Assembly: GCF_020991005.1 (NCBI RefSeq)
Contig: NZ_JAJLLW010000001.1
Location: 1-64,000, forward strand
Source: Halomonas sp. CUBES01
GTDB lineage: Bacteria > Pseudomonadota > Gammaproteobacteria > Pseudomonadales > Halomonadaceae
Length of the DNA: 64,000 nucleotides
Reading direction: 5' to 3'
Below the pieces are notes generated by a model. That model was not told the DNA's origin. It ran no database searches and saw nothing but the letters and a program-made list of their open reading frames with translations. How positions within the stretch are numbered: position 1 is the stretch's first letter; every line of letters begins with the position of its first letter. Made by a program: the position numbers and the translations under genes. This document shows, one piece after another, positions 36,579 through 46,079 of this stretch.

Positions 36579-37290
36579 GCGCTTAGCGGCACTCCAGCAA
36601 GGAAATAGTCTGATTTTACATGAAGCAGACAGTTTATGTGACGAGGCCTCGACACACCAACCGCAGACCGCATGGTTCCAGGCCGACTACTGGCGTGAGC
36701 GGGGACTGATCGTCGGTGAAGCCCCCGGCCGCGGTAGCAGTCTGTTTATACAGGCTACCGACAACGAACAGTGGGTCTTGCGGCCCTATCGGCGAGGGGG
36801 GCTCATCGCCAAGCTCAGCGGAAAAAAATACCTGTGGACCGGCGTTGAGCGCACACGGGCCTTTCGGGAACTGAGACTGACAGCCTCGTTGTACGATCAA
36901 GGCTTGCCCGTCCCACGGCCAGTCGCCTGCTGTGTTACCCGCCACGGTTTGACCTATGAGGCTGGACTATTAACCGTCAGGGTACCTGCTGCGCGGGCGT
37001 TCGCCTCAGTGCTGGAAGAAGGCGGAGCCCACAAGGCACTACTGATGAGCATCGGCGCCATGGTCAAACGCTTTCATCAGGCTGGCCTCGACCATGTGGA
37101 TCTTAACGCTCGCAATATCCTGATTGATGCCCACGAAACACCTTGGTTAATCGACCTGGACCGCTGCCGCCTGCGCCAGAGCGGCCGTTGGCAAAAAGTA
37201 AATCTAGACAGATTGGCGCGGTCTATACGTAAATTCAGCCCCGCTACCGCTTTCTCACCGATTAGCCAGGGCTATCACTCAGCAAGCTGA
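36577..37290 (+). CDS. kdkA: 3-deoxy-D-manno-octulosonic acid kinase
   Basis: Phosphorylates the Kdo residue of Kdo-lipid A, giving a negative charge that replaces a second Kdo in some species. The 237-residue kinase-fold protein shows QADYWRERGLIVGEAPGRGSS, RPYRRGGLIAKLSGKKYLW, the catalytic loop His173-Val-Asp175-Leu-Asn177 through Asn180, and WLIDLDRCRL as the DFG equivalent. GAGGG lies about five bases before ATG 36577. It is the only rightward gene in this leftward block, so its promoter must lie within the opsX-like coding sequence. Confidence 0.93.
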   Translation: MRLAALQQGNSLILHEADSLCDEASTHQPQTAWFQADYWRERGLIVGEAPGRGSSLFIQATDNEQWVLRPYRRGGLIAKLSGKKYLWTGVERTRAFRELRLTASLYDQGLPVPRPVACCVTRHGLTYEAGLLTVRVPAARAFASVLEEGGAHKALLMSIGAMVKRFHQAGLDHVDLNARNILIDAHETPWLIDLDRCRLRQSGRWQKVNLDRLARSIRKFSPATAFSPISQGYHSAS

Positions 37291-37291
37291 T

Positions 37292-38188
37292 CTATACGCG
37301 CTTTGCTGGCCACGAAAAGTGTTCAGGGGTTTCATGAGGGTCTAACGGGCCGGGTTGTTGCTCTGGTGTGCAGTGTTGGAGAGCTTGCACCACACGTTCG
37401 AGCGCATCAGTCCCCCGTGTGTGTTGCGTCACCTCTTCCCACCATTGTCGATGGATGGCTTTTACTTTCACGGGTACAAGCGGCAAGCCCAAATATTGCG
37501 CCATAGCCAGCCGATGCAGACCACGGTTGATTTTAATCAGGGTTCCATCACGACTGACGGCCACGCCGATGTCGTCTTTTCCTTTACGTTGATCAAAGCC
37601 ATTGAGTGCCATATCGTCAATGAAGCCTAGGTAAATGCTAAGGTAATCATGGATTCGCTCCTCCGAGTCCAGCAAAATACCCAAATGGTAGGAAGACCAA
37701 GGGCGGCCTTCGTCAATATACGTTTTGAAGCGGTAAAACGCATAGCTCTGTGTCAGATCTTCGCGACTATGCATCAAGTCACTAATGAAACGATAGCGCG
37801 AACCATAACGTAAATCTCCGCGTCGCATATCCCAATCCCCGTCCCAAATGAACGCTGAGGATGAAGGGCGTCGACGCTTTGGCAAGTCACGCCAATCTCT
37901 GATGCGAATCAGTTCCCGAGGGTTAACGTAGATTGTTAGGCTGTCGTTCAGGTTTCGCTCAACGAGCCGTCTTGGAAGGCACCAGTTTTCAGATAAAGTA
38001 CTTCCAAGAAGGCGATACTCCCAAAAGCGGAAAATTGCATTTTCGATTGGAGCACTTAATATCTTTTGAACCCCCTCACGAATAACAACCTGAAAACGGG
38101 CACGCTGAGTAGGCCAATACATCCTAGTGTCAACGATTGAAGAAAAACCTGAATCTGGGTTGAATGGTGTTCGTGATTTTCGTAACAT
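37292..38188 (-). CDS. Unrecognised protein in LPS core cluster, ParB-like C-terminal part
   Basis: I do not recognise a characterised family. The 298-residue protein has a conserved-looking WDGDWDMRRGDLR motif in mid-protein and a C-terminal segment, AVSRDGTLIKINRGLHRLAMAQYLG followed by VPVKVKAIH. This resembles the ParB/Srx nuclease-like fold, in which a GxHR motif binds nucleotide. No membrane span is clear. ATG 38188 (Met-Leu-Arg-Lys-Ser) has GGA upstream; the frame continues to a TTG at 38341 through AT-rich, less protein-like codons. Its place among glycosyltransferases suggests a role in surface polysaccharide, perhaps modifying core sugar, but this is unproven. Confidence 0.7.
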   Translation of the reverse strand: MLRKSRTPFNPDSGFSSIVDTRMYWPTQRARFQVVIREGVQKILSAPIENAIFRFWEYRLLGSTLSENWCLPRRLVERNLNDSLTIYVNPRELIRIRDWRDLPKRRRPSSSAFIWDGDWDMRRGDLRYGSRYRFISDLMHSREDLTQSYAFYRFKTYIDEGRPWSSYHLGILLDSEERIHDYLSIYLGFIDDMALNGFDQRKGKDDIGVAVSRDGTLIKINRGLHRLAMAQYLGLPLVPVKVKAIHRQWWEEVTQHTRGTDALERVVQALQHCTPEQQPGPLDPHETPEHFSWPAKRV

Positions 38189-38376
38189 TATTATTCCGTT
38201 TGCATGCCTAGACTTTTCAGAGTTTTGAGACAAGATAATAGCAAGCATGTTCAACGATACACACAAGCCATTTAAAAATTTAAAATATCGACGACTTTTT
38301 ACATAGACCACTTCAAGAATGTTCTCAAAATATCGTTCCAAAGCTTCATAATATTAAAACCCTGGAAAAACAAACA

Positions 38377-39279
38377 CTATGAGTGGCTATAAAGTTTAAG
38401 AAACTTCTCCATCACTTGTGAAGGTTTGATAAAGGCTAAATTATTTTCAGAAGCCAAATAACTACTATTCCCTCTCTCAAGAAACCACTCAGGCAAATAT
38501 TTTTTAAAAATAACCACTTGTTTAACGCCCATTATATGCGCAACATGTGATGGACCACAGTCATTACTAATGAAAATTTCACAATTTCTGATCAAACTAA
38601 ACAGCGATACTATGCTGGCATTATGGACAACGTTAAACCCCTTTTTTTCAAGGATTTTTTTCTCTGCTTCTTCTTGGGGCCCGGTAATAAAGCACACAGA
38701 TTTATCTTGATAATCCGAGAGCATATCAGCTAGCTCGATATAATATTCAAGAGGCCACTTCTTTTCTTCCCCTCCGGCTCCGGGGGCTATTAAAAATTTA
38801 CAGTTATCGTTTTTTTCATGTAAAAACATCTTTCTTACGTAGGGACATGCTTCCAAGGAAGAAGAAACATTTAACAACGACAAAAATAAATCAGCTCTAT
38901 ACAAAGAAGTATTCAACGGATATGATTTAGTATATGCAATGCTAGCTTTACCTTTAAAACCAACCCTACGAGGTATACGAAGCGCTAGCATTAAAAGTGC
39001 GGTACTTACACTTGATGGCCGAAGATTAAAACCCATGTCAAACTTATATTTCTTATTCAAGTATAAAAAACCGCTTTTTTCTAACACTTCAACTGCATCT
39101 AAAAAGCCAGCATCAACCAGAAAATCAGCACCACTACTCCTTGATATCCCAACTACCATAGCATGAGGATACCTCTCTTTTAAAAGAGATAAAAACGGAG
39201 CATGTACAACATGGGCACCGAAAAAAGGCCTATTATGCAAAAAAACCGCTATGCATTTAACTTTTGTTTGAAAGCTCAA
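38377..39279 (-). CDS. GT9-family glycosyltransferase (heptosyltransferase-like)
   Basis: A 300-residue GT9 protein, rich in Lys, Phe and Ser and encoded by AT-rich DNA unlike the flanking core genes. NRPFFGAHVVHAPFLSLLKERYPHAMVVGIS forms the acceptor domain, LIAPGAGGEEKKWPLEYYIELAD the central strand, and ISNDCGPSHVAHIMGVKQVVIFKK the donor site. It probably adds a heptose or related sugar in the outer core. No ATG fits: TTG 39279 with GAGGTG upstream is the best start, TTG 39291 an alternative. The different base composition suggests transfer. Confidence 0.82.
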   Translation of the reverse strand: MSFQTKVKCIAVFLHNRPFFGAHVVHAPFLSLLKERYPHAMVVGISRSSGADFLVDAGFLDAVEVLEKSGFLYLNKKYKFDMGFNLRPSSVSTALLMLALRIPRRVGFKGKASIAYTKSYPLNTSLYRADLFLSLLNVSSSLEACPYVRKMFLHEKNDNCKFLIAPGAGGEEKKWPLEYYIELADMLSDYQDKSVCFITGPQEEAEKKILEKKGFNVVHNASIVSLFSLIRNCEIFISNDCGPSHVAHIMGVKQVVIFKKYLPEWFLERGNSSYLASENNLAFIKPSQVMEKFLKLYSHS

Positions 39280-39341
39280 GAAACACCTCAAAATTATAAT
39301 CTATAACATACTGAAAAACATGCCACAGAATTACTAGCTAA

Positions 39342-40091
39342 TCACTTTACGTTATAGAACTTAATATACTTCCAAAATACGCCGTTTGCATTTGCAACGG
39401 CAATCACCAGCCCCCTCCAGCCATCCAATACACCGAGCTGAAAAAAATAGGTGCGTATAAACGCAAAAATTGACTTAAGAAAAATCACCCCAGGAGAATA
39501 TTTCTTTAACTTACCGGAATTCGAACGTAACGTGGAATAGCGATTTATTTTTTCTAGAAATTGAGATAAGTCTGTAACCGCCGCATGCTCGATACAGCCT
39601 GGGAGCTGTATAATATTTGCCTTATGGTCAATTTCCACCGACTCGTGAACCATGGCGTCGTTAAAATTATAATCACGCCTGTTGAACAGCCTCACCAACC
39701 AGTCATTTCCCCATCCGCTATGGCGTACAGGTCGTCCCAACATGCTGTTTTCTCGCAGGACATTACCGATATCACAGGAACGAGCACTGGCGATCCATTG
39801 CCGTAATTCGGTAGTTAACCGTTTACTTGGCACCTCATCGGCGTCAAGCGATAATATCCAGTCGTTCTTCGCCAGTGAGACCGCATGGCGTTTGGTTAAG
39901 CCAAAACCGAAAAACTCACCTTGATGCAAAGAAACATTAGGATAACGAGCGGCGATACTTGGCGTTTCGTCAATCGAGCCGTTGTCATAGATAACGACCT
40001 CGCCGAACTCGCTGAGCGCGTCTAACGTCGATACCAGGGTCGACGCCGCATTGCGGGTAATAATAACAACACTCATCCCTATGGGCATCAT
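39342..40091 (-). CDS. GT2-family LPS core glycosyltransferase (WaaE/KdtX-like)
   Basis: A 249-residue GT2 protein of the WaaE group, which adds glucose to the first core heptose in several species. It has the N-terminal VVIITRNAASTLVSTLDALSEF and VVIYDNGSIDET, the metal-binding DADEVPSKR and the family-specific HSGWGNDWLVRLFNRRDYNF. The C-terminal part (about 205-249) is hydrophobic and may touch the membrane. The start is ATG 40091 or 40088, with AAAGGA upstream; ATG 40076 lacks a site. It is divergent from the GT4 gene, with about 60 AT-rich bases between. Confidence 0.86.
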   Translation of the reverse strand: MMPIGMSVVIITRNAASTLVSTLDALSEFGEVVIYDNGSIDETPSIAARYPNVSLHQGEFFGFGLTKRHAVSLAKNDWILSLDADEVPSKRLTTELRQWIASARSCDIGNVLRENSMLGRPVRHSGWGNDWLVRLFNRRDYNFNDAMVHESVEIDHKANIIQLPGCIEHAAVTDLSQFLEKINRYSTLRSNSGKLKKYSPGVIFLKSIFAFIRTYFFQLGVLDGWRGLVIAVANANGVFWKYIKFYNVK

Positions 40092-40150
40092 CGGTAAATC
40101 CTTTTCTGGAAGGGAGACAATGATATGATAGCGTTATAACGTTGAACGCG

Positions 40151-41197
40151 ATGGAGCCTTTCTTGCATATTATACACGCTAATCTGGCGAAGGGTTTTCG
40201 CGGAGGAGAACGGCAAACCGTACTGCTCATTGAAGCGCTTGGAGAACTGTACCCAACGGTTTCCCAGACCCTCGTTTGTCGGCCTGACTCGCCGATGCGC
40301 GAGGAGCTTGCAAAGGTGGCCAGTGTGCGCATTGTCTCGGCTAAACACCAGTTATGGGGCCACCATGTTACAGGCAATGCCGATATTGTCCATGCTCATG
40401 AGGCAAAAGCCGTACACTGGGCTTGGCTGCATCGAACACTGTACAAAACTCCATACATAATCACTCGACGTGTCGACACGCCGATCAAGCGAAAACGCAC
40501 TAATCTCATGTTCTATGGGAAAGCAGATTGCTGTGTTGCCATTTCCAATGTCATAGCAACTGAACTATCTGCTTTAACTCGCGTGCCCATTCCCGTAATA
40601 CCCAGTGCCCTGACGCCTTCAGCACCGAGCGCTGACACTGCGGCATCGCTTCGCAGTCAGTATGCAAAAAGATTCATTGTAGGGCATATAGGCGCTTTAG
40701 TAGATAAGCACAAAGGACAACGTGTGCTATTAGAAGCTGCAAAGTTAATGGAAAAAGATTACCCAGATATAGTTTTCTTACTCTTTGGGCAAGGTGACGA
40801 TGAGGCCTCACTAAGGAAAGAAAGTGAGCAGTCAACCAATGTTAATTGGATGGGTTTCAAGACAAATATACTGGACTATATTAGTGCATTTGACCTATTT
40901 GCATTTCCTTCTCGCAATGAGGGTTTAGGCTCTATTTTACTTGACGTCATGAATGCAAAAGTGCCTATTATTGCTAGCGATGTGGGGGGCATACCTGATA
41001 TTGTAAAACATCAAAAGACAGGCTTACTTATACCAGCCAATGATGCTTCCGCTCTTGCAAAAGGTATTATATATTTAAAGGAAAATTCAGCTCTTCGACA
41101 GCACTTAGTCCAAGGAGCCACTAAGCATCTAGATCGATACGACCCCCGATCAATGGCTGATTCATACAATCAGCTTTACCAAGCAATCGTGAGTTAG
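40151..41197 (+). CDS. GT4-family glycosyltransferase
   Basis: A 348-residue GT-B glycosyltransferase. The acceptor domain has NLAKGFRGGERQTVLLIEALGEL and DIVHAHEAKAVHW. The donor domain has VGHIGALVDKHKGQRVLLEA and the EX7E motif region FPSRNEGLGSILLDVMNAKVPIIASDVGG. It probably adds a hexose to the LPS core. The second half is clearly more AT-rich than the first, as if the gene straddles a composition boundary. ATG 40151 is used; TTG 40142 opens the frame. Confidence 0.82.
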   Translation: MEPFLHIIHANLAKGFRGGERQTVLLIEALGELYPTVSQTLVCRPDSPMREELAKVASVRIVSAKHQLWGHHVTGNADIVHAHEAKAVHWAWLHRTLYKTPYIITRRVDTPIKRKRTNLMFYGKADCCVAISNVIATELSALTRVPIPVIPSALTPSAPSADTAASLRSQYAKRFIVGHIGALVDKHKGQRVLLEAAKLMEKDYPDIVFLLFGQGDDEASLRKESEQSTNVNWMGFKTNILDYISAFDLFAFPSRNEGLGSILLDVMNAKVPIIASDVGGIPDIVKHQKTGLLIPANDASALAKGIIYLKENSALRQHLVQGATKHLDRYDPRSMADSYNQLYQAIVS

Positions 41198-41313
41198 TGA
41201 ATGTGTTTTTTGCTCCTGAAAAATTTTATAAAAACCTTAGCAAGCTAAAACTTTATACACTAAATGCGGTTCATCGCCTGGTACCCGGAGATCGCTATCA
41301 CCATGGCGATTAA
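41197..41313 (+). CDS. Possible 38-residue reading frame or gene remnant
   Basis: A GTG overlapping the GT4 stop codon opens a frame beginning Val-Asn-Val-Phe-Phe-Ala-Pro-Glu and ending Tyr-His-His-Gly-Asp. It is basic and not clearly membrane-spanning. No ribosome-binding site is evident. It may be a real small gene, a remnant of a lost core-biosynthesis gene, or chance. The rest of the 150-bp gap before the next gene holds nothing recognised. Confidence 0.25.
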   Translation: MNVFFAPEKFYKNLSKLKLYTLNAVHRLVPGDRYHHGD

Positions 41314-41347
41314 TCTTCTATTGCGTGCTTTAACTATTCATATTTAG

Positions 41348-43027
41348 GTGGGTGTCATCATACGTATATTCTCTTTTACCGCATTAGGTGCCGCGAAGCG
41401 AGAGCTGACAGCGTTAACAATAACAGGCCTGAGCCTTGGTTATGCCATCACGGTACTGACTCGTCTGCCTTGGTGGGCGCTGTTCTTCTTTACGCTCGTC
41501 TGGGTAGGCGTCGGCATCAAATTACGCTGGGGACGACCGCTCAATGCGCGCTACCGTAAGGTATGGCCGTGGTCATTGGTGCCACTGAGCCTGTGGGGCG
41601 TCTATGTTTACCTGGCGGACAGTTTCGGTAATGTCGACCTGGGTGCGGTTTTTTTTCACCTACAGGCCGGTATGGCCGATCACGGCGGCGCAGGAAAAAT
41701 GATCACCGCCGTTGTCTATACGTTGAGTATGCTTGGCGTACTGATTTCCGTCACCTGGCTATCGCGAAATGATCAGCGATGGCGGTTAATGGAACGTTTT
41801 CTGGCGCTTGGCTTGTTGGCCAGCAACCCTATGCTTTACGGATTAGGCCAGCGCAGTGCAGCCGTGGTCGCCGACGATGCCGACTGGCTTGACCATCGCT
41901 ATGTCGAGCCGACTGCGTCCGATCAGAATGATGCTCCCAACCTGCTGATACTTTATCTGGAAAGTATCGAGCGTACCTACAGCGATGAGCAGTTTGGCAA
42001 CGCCTACGACGACCTTCACCGCTTGGGCGAACGCGGTGTCGTGTTTGAGGGCGTTCGCCAAATGGAAGATACCGGTTGGACCATGGCCGGCATGATTGCC
42101 AGCCAGTGCGGCGTGCCGCTGATGCCGGCCGGTCTTCTGCATGACAGCCAGTTCGAACCCTTGAAAAGCGTTGTCCCTGGCATTGATTGCCTGGGCGATA
42201 TCCTGGCGGCTCAGGGCTATCGGTTAAGCTACCTGGGTGGCGCCAGTAAGGAATTTGCCGGAAAAGGGTTATTTTATCGTGGTCACCAGTTTCAAAGCGT
42301 GCAAGGGAAAGACGAGTTAACCCGACAGCTTGATAACCCTGCGTACGTCAATGATTGGGGGCTTTTTGACGACAGTCTATATGATATGACGGTTGACGAA
42401 ATTCGCCGCCTAGACGAAGCGGATGACGGCCCCTGGGGGGTGGTGGCGTTGAGCATTGCCGGCCATGCGCCCAATGGGTTTCCCGCCCAGTCCTGTATTG
42501 AACGTCAGGGGCCCTTCGACGGGCAGGACATCCTTTACTCGGTCGAATGCTCTGCCTGGCTGGCCCGCAATCTGATCAATCGTCTGGATAGCCAAGGGTT
42601 ACTCGATAATACGCTCGTCGCGATCATGAGCGATCACCTCACCATGCGCGTTTCGGTATGGGATGAGCTGACGAGGCTGGATCGGCAGAACACCTTTATG
42701 CTGCTGGGCGATCACTTATCGCCACGGCGCGTCCAGCGTGATGCGACCATGCTCGATGTTTTTCCCACGCTTCTGGAATCTCTCGGCTTCACCCTGGACG
42801 ATCACCGTGCAGGGCTCGGTGTGTCGTTGCTTGGCGACAAGGAAACCCTGGTCGAGCGCCATGGCCTTGACACCTTGAACGAGCGCCTACGCGAGGAAAC
42901 CGCCTTGCAACATCGCCTGTGGGAAGGCCTCGCGCCTCAGCGACGCGATACGGACAGCACGACGCCACAGGAACAGGTGATTGAAACCCCGGCTGACCGG
43001 ACGGACGAAGTCGATATCATGCGTTGA
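41348..43027 (+). CDS. OpgB-like membrane phosphoglycerol transferase/sulfatase-family protein
   Basis: A 559-residue inner-membrane protein: about four N-terminal membrane spans (residues 15-145), then a periplasmic alkaline-phosphatase-superfamily domain. LLILYLESIERTYSDE carries a metal glutamate. DTGWTMAGMIASQCGVPL holds candidate nucleophile Thr245 and closely follows the motif of E. coli OpgB (MdoB). AIMSDHLTMR supplies further metal ligands. OpgB moves phosphoglycerol onto periplasmic glucans; here the place between core glycosyltransferases suggests decoration of LPS core instead, which is inference. GTG 41348 has a poor ribosome-binding site. The 3' end overlaps converging waaF by 11 bp. 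Confidence 0.8.
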   Translation: MGVIIRIFSFTALGAAKRELTALTITGLSLGYAITVLTRLPWWALFFFTLVWVGVGIKLRWGRPLNARYRKVWPWSLVPLSLWGVYVYLADSFGNVDLGAVFFHLQAGMADHGGAGKMITAVVYTLSMLGVLISVTWLSRNDQRWRLMERFLALGLLASNPMLYGLGQRSAAVVADDADWLDHRYVEPTASDQNDAPNLLILYLESIERTYSDEQFGNAYDDLHRLGERGVVFEGVRQMEDTGWTMAGMIASQCGVPLMPAGLLHDSQFEPLKSVVPGIDCLGDILAAQGYRLSYLGGASKEFAGKGLFYRGHQFQSVQGKDELTRQLDNPAYVNDWGLFDDSLYDMTVDEIRRLDEADDGPWGVVALSIAGHAPNGFPAQSCIERQGPFDGQDILYSVECSAWLARNLINRLDSQGLLDNTLVAIMSDHLTMRVSVWDELTRLDRQNTFMLLGDHLSPRRVQRDATMLDVFPTLLESLGFTLDDHRAGLGVSLLGDKETLVERHGLDTLNERLREETALQHRLWEGLAPQRRDTDSTTPQEQVIETPADRTDEVDIMR

Positions 43028-44060
43028 CGATCACGTTCTCACGCTGACGATCCGCCAGAATCGCTTGATAGACCGAGTCCACGTGGAGCTCATTCAAACA
43101 GTTGGTATGACCCAGCGGGCAGGTACGCTCAAAGCATGGCGAGCAGGACAGCGCGAGATAATGGATCGTCGCGTTATCGGTGAGCGGCGGTGTATAGGCA
43201 GGTGACGATGAGCCATAAAGCGCATGAATACGCACGCCCACCGCTGCGGCTACGTGCATCAAACCTGAGTCGTTGGTCACGACCTGGCGACAGTCGGCCA
43301 GCAGATCCACGGCATCTGCCAGCGCCGTCTTGCCACACAGGTTGTACGCTTGGGGCAGGTCTTTCACGATGGTCTCAGCAACGTCGTGATCCTTGGGGCC
43401 GCCGAGCACACGGACTTCATAGCCGTCGGCAATAAGCTTCTTGGCGAGCTGATGAAAGTAGGCAGGCGGCCATTGCTTGGCTGGCCCATATTCTGCCCCG
43501 GGCATCATACCGATGGCCGGACGCGAGGAAAGCGCGTGAGCCAGGCGTAAATTGACGAGATTGTCCCGATCGATGGTCAGCCGCGGCTTGGGGATAGAGA
43601 AGTCGCCTCCCACCACCTCCTCCAGCGGCAACCCAAGCGATACAAACCGCTTGACGGTTTGATCCAGCACCTGCTTGTCGAGTTTGCGACGCTCTTTCAG
43701 AAGCCCATAGCGGTGCTCCCCCAAAAAGCCGACCCGCTCGGGAATCCGTGCCATGAAAGGCACCAGGGCCGCTTTCCACGAGCGCGGCAACACGATAGCG
43801 CGATCAAAGCGCCCTTTCAGGCGATTGGCGAGATCCCGTCGACTGGCAAGCCCGAACTCACCGTGGCCCACCGCCAGCGGGAGCACTTCATCCACCTCGG
43901 GCATGCGTTCAAGGATAGGCTGCGACCATGCCGGCGCTACCACACCGATCGTGGCATGTGGATAGCGTGCTTTCAGCGTCATGAACAGGCTTTGTGCCAT
44001 GACCATATCGCCCACCCAGGATGGCCCAATGACCAATAGCCGCATCGCGGTGTTAGCCAT
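43017..44060 (-). CDS. waaF: ADP-heptose:LPS heptosyltransferase II
   Basis: GT9 enzyme that adds the second heptose of the inner core. The 347-residue protein has the WaaF N-terminal [25 protein letters not shown] segment (from residue 6), [28 protein letters not shown] and [46 protein letters not shown] near the end is typical for WaaF. It overlaps hldD by 8 bp on the same strand, and its end overlaps the converging OpgB-like gene by 11 bp. Confidence 0.95.
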   Translation of the reverse strand: MANTAMRLLVIGPSWVGDMVMAQSLFMTLKARYPHATIGVVAPAWSQPILERMPEVDEVLPLAVGHGEFGLASRRDLANRLKGRFDRAIVLPRSWKAALVPFMARIPERVGFLGEHRYGLLKERRKLDKQVLDQTVKRFVSLGLPLEEVVGGDFSIPKPRLTIDRDNLVNLRLAHALSSRPAIGMMPGAEYGPAKQWPPAYFHQLAKKLIADGYEVRVLGGPKDHDVAETIVKDLPQAYNLCGKTALADAVDLLADCRQVVTNDSGLMHVAAAVGVRIHALYGSSSPAYTPPLTDNATIHYLALSCSPCFERTCPLGHTNCLNELHVDSVYQAILADRQRENVIVNA

Positions 44061-45009
44061 TAAGCCACTCCATATACGCTTTTACCCCTTGCGCCACGGT
44101 TTTGAATTCCACGTCGCAGCCAGCATCACGTAGGTGGCTGATATCGGCACGCGTATAGCTCTGATAGCGCCCCTTCAGCTCCTCAGGGAAGGCAATGTAG
44201 TCGATCTGGCCTTTACCGTAGTAATCGATCACCGCCTCACCGATGGCTTTGAACGGCTCTGCACGGCCGGTACCCAGGTTGAAGATACCCGATGCCTTCG
44301 GGTTATCCAGAAACCACAGGTTCACATCGACGACATCCCCCACATAGACAAAGTCGCGGCTCTGCATACCCGCCTCGTACCCCGCATAGGCGCCAAACAG
44401 TTTCAGGGTTTCGTCATTACGGATTTGCAGGTGATTATGATAGGCCACGCTCGCCATCTTGCCCTTGTGCTGTTCCCGGGGCCCGTACACATTGAAATAG
44501 CGGAAACCGACCACTTGGGTCGTCAGTTCATTCCAGCGAGCGCGCACATGCTGATCAAACAGCAGTTTAGAGTAGCCGTAGACATTGAGCGGCTTTTCGC
44601 ACTCGGGGATTTCCTTGAATACCTCGCTGCCGCCGTAGGTAGCTGCCGACGACGCGTAAATAAACGGAATACCCCGTTTTTCACAGTAGTTCAGCAGCAC
44701 CTTTGAGTACTCGAAGTTGTTGTCCATCATGTAGTGACCGTCCCATTCCGTGGTATCGGAACAGGCACCCTCATGGAAAATCGCTTCGATGGGCGGCAAA
44801 TCAACCGACTCGCCGTGCAGCGCTTGCCTTACCCGCGCTAGAAAATCATCCTTATCCAGATAATCCGCCAGGGTACAGTCCGCCAGATTGACAAACTTGG
44901 TGCCATCGCGCAGGTCGTCGACCACCATCACATCGTTTCGTCCCCGCGCATTCAGCGCCTTGACGATATTGGCACCGATAAAACCAGCGCCGCCGGTTAC
45001 AACAATCAT
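44053..45009 (-). CDS. hldD: ADP-L-glycero-D-manno-heptose 6-epimerase
   Basis: Converts ADP-D,D-heptose to ADP-L,D-heptose, the donor for WaaF and OpsX/WaaC. The 318-residue SDR protein has [22 protein letters not shown] at the N-terminus, [15 protein letters not shown] and the catalytic YGYSKLLFD (Tyr-x-x-x-Lys). [23 protein letters not shown] is specific for HldD. Its ATG has AAGGAGA upstream. It is first of the hldD-waaF pair and divergent from glyQ. Confidence 0.96.
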   Translation of the reverse strand: MIVVTGGAGFIGANIVKALNARGRNDVMVVDDLRDGTKFVNLADCTLADYLDKDDFLARVRQALHGESVDLPPIEAIFHEGACSDTTEWDGHYMMDNNFEYSKVLLNYCEKRGIPFIYASSAATYGGSEVFKEIPECEKPLNVYGYSKLLFDQHVRARWNELTTQVVGFRYFNVYGPREQHKGKMASVAYHNHLQIRNDETLKLFGAYAGYEAGMQSRDFVYVGDVVDVNLWFLDNPKASGIFNLGTGRAEPFKAIGEAVIDYYGKGQIDYIAFPEELKGRYQSYTRADISHLRDAGCDVEFKTVAQGVKAYMEWLNG

Positions 45010-45119
45010 TTCATTCTCCTTACCAAAAGCGGTTCTGTTGGCTTGCGCGCCTATAACCTATCTGCCTGGGATTGTATACTTGACGGCTAATGAATTCATG
45101 GCCAACGGTGCTTTCCGCG

Positions 45120-46079
45120 ATGAGTGTCTCGACAAACCAATCGACGCCTGATGTGTCGACCTTTCAAGGCTTGATCCTTGCGCTGCAACAGTATTGGGCA
45201 GAACAGGGCTGCGTTATCCTCCAGCCGCTCGATATGGAAGTGGGTGCGGGGACCTTTCATCCCGCGACCTTCCTGCGCGCCATCGGCCCGGAGAGCTGGA
45301 ATGCCGCCTACGTTCAGCCCTCTCGCCGCCCGACGGATGGCCGTTATGGTGAGAACCCCAATCGCCTTCAACATTACTACCAGTTCCAGGTTGTGATGAA
45401 GCCGTCGCCCAGCCATTTTCAGGATCTGTACCTTGGCTCACTCAAGCGCCTCGGGCTTGATCCGCTGATCCATGACGTGCGCTTTGTCGAAGACAATTGG
45501 GAATCCCCTACGCTTGGGGCCTGGGGGCTTGGCTGGGAAGTATGGCTCAACGGCATGGAAGTTACCCAGTTTACCTACTTCCAGCAGGCCGGTGGTATCG
45601 AATGTTACCCGGTCACCGGCGAGCTGACTTACGGGCTCGAGCGTATCGCCATGTACCTGCAGAACGTCGATAGCGTCTACGACCTTGTCTGGGCCATCGC
45701 GCCCGACGGCAGTGAAGTCAGCTATGGCGATGTCTATCTGCAAAATGAGCGCGAGCAGTCTGCCTACAATTTTGAACACGCCGATGTCGACCAGCTGTTT
45801 GCTGACTTCGACCATCAGGAAAAAGAGTGCAGCAAACTGTTGGCGGCCAGCCTACCGCTGCCCGCCTACGAAAAAGTCTTGAAAGCATCGCACACCTTCA
45901 ACCTGTTAGATGCCCGCCATGCCATTTCGGTCACCGAACGCCAACGCTACATTCTACGCGTTCGTACCATGGCACGGGACGTGGCCGCTGCCTACTTTGC
46001 GTCGCGCAAGGCAGAAGGTTTCCCCATGGCCGATGAATCACTGCGCCGCGAACTATTAGCTGACGAGGGAGACGCATAA
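45120..46079 (+). CDS. glyQ: Glycine--tRNA ligase alpha subunit
   Basis: Catalytic subunit of the bacterial alpha2beta2 glycyl-tRNA synthetase. The 319-residue class II protein starts [18 protein letters not shown] about 16 residues in and contains the nearly invariant [19 protein letters not shown] and [31 protein letters not shown] 45120 gives a length near the family norm (about 300); a frame from 45090 exists but has no visible site. An extended -10-like TGTATACT lies at 45073-45080. glyS starts at the stop codon. Confidence 0.96.
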   Translation: MSVSTNQSTPDVSTFQGLILALQQYWAEQGCVILQPLDMEVGAGTFHPATFLRAIGPESWNAAYVQPSRRPTDGRYGENPNRLQHYYQFQVVMKPSPSHFQDLYLGSLKRLGLDPLIHDVRFVEDNWESPTLGAWGLGWEVWLNGMEVTQFTYFQQAGGIECYPVTGELTYGLERIAMYLQNVDSVYDLVWAIAPDGSEVSYGDVYLQNEREQSAYNFEHADVDQLFADFDHQEKECSKLLAASLPLPAYEKVLKASHTFNLLDARHAISVTERQRYILRVRTMARDVAAAYFASRKAEGFPMADESLRRELLADEGDA

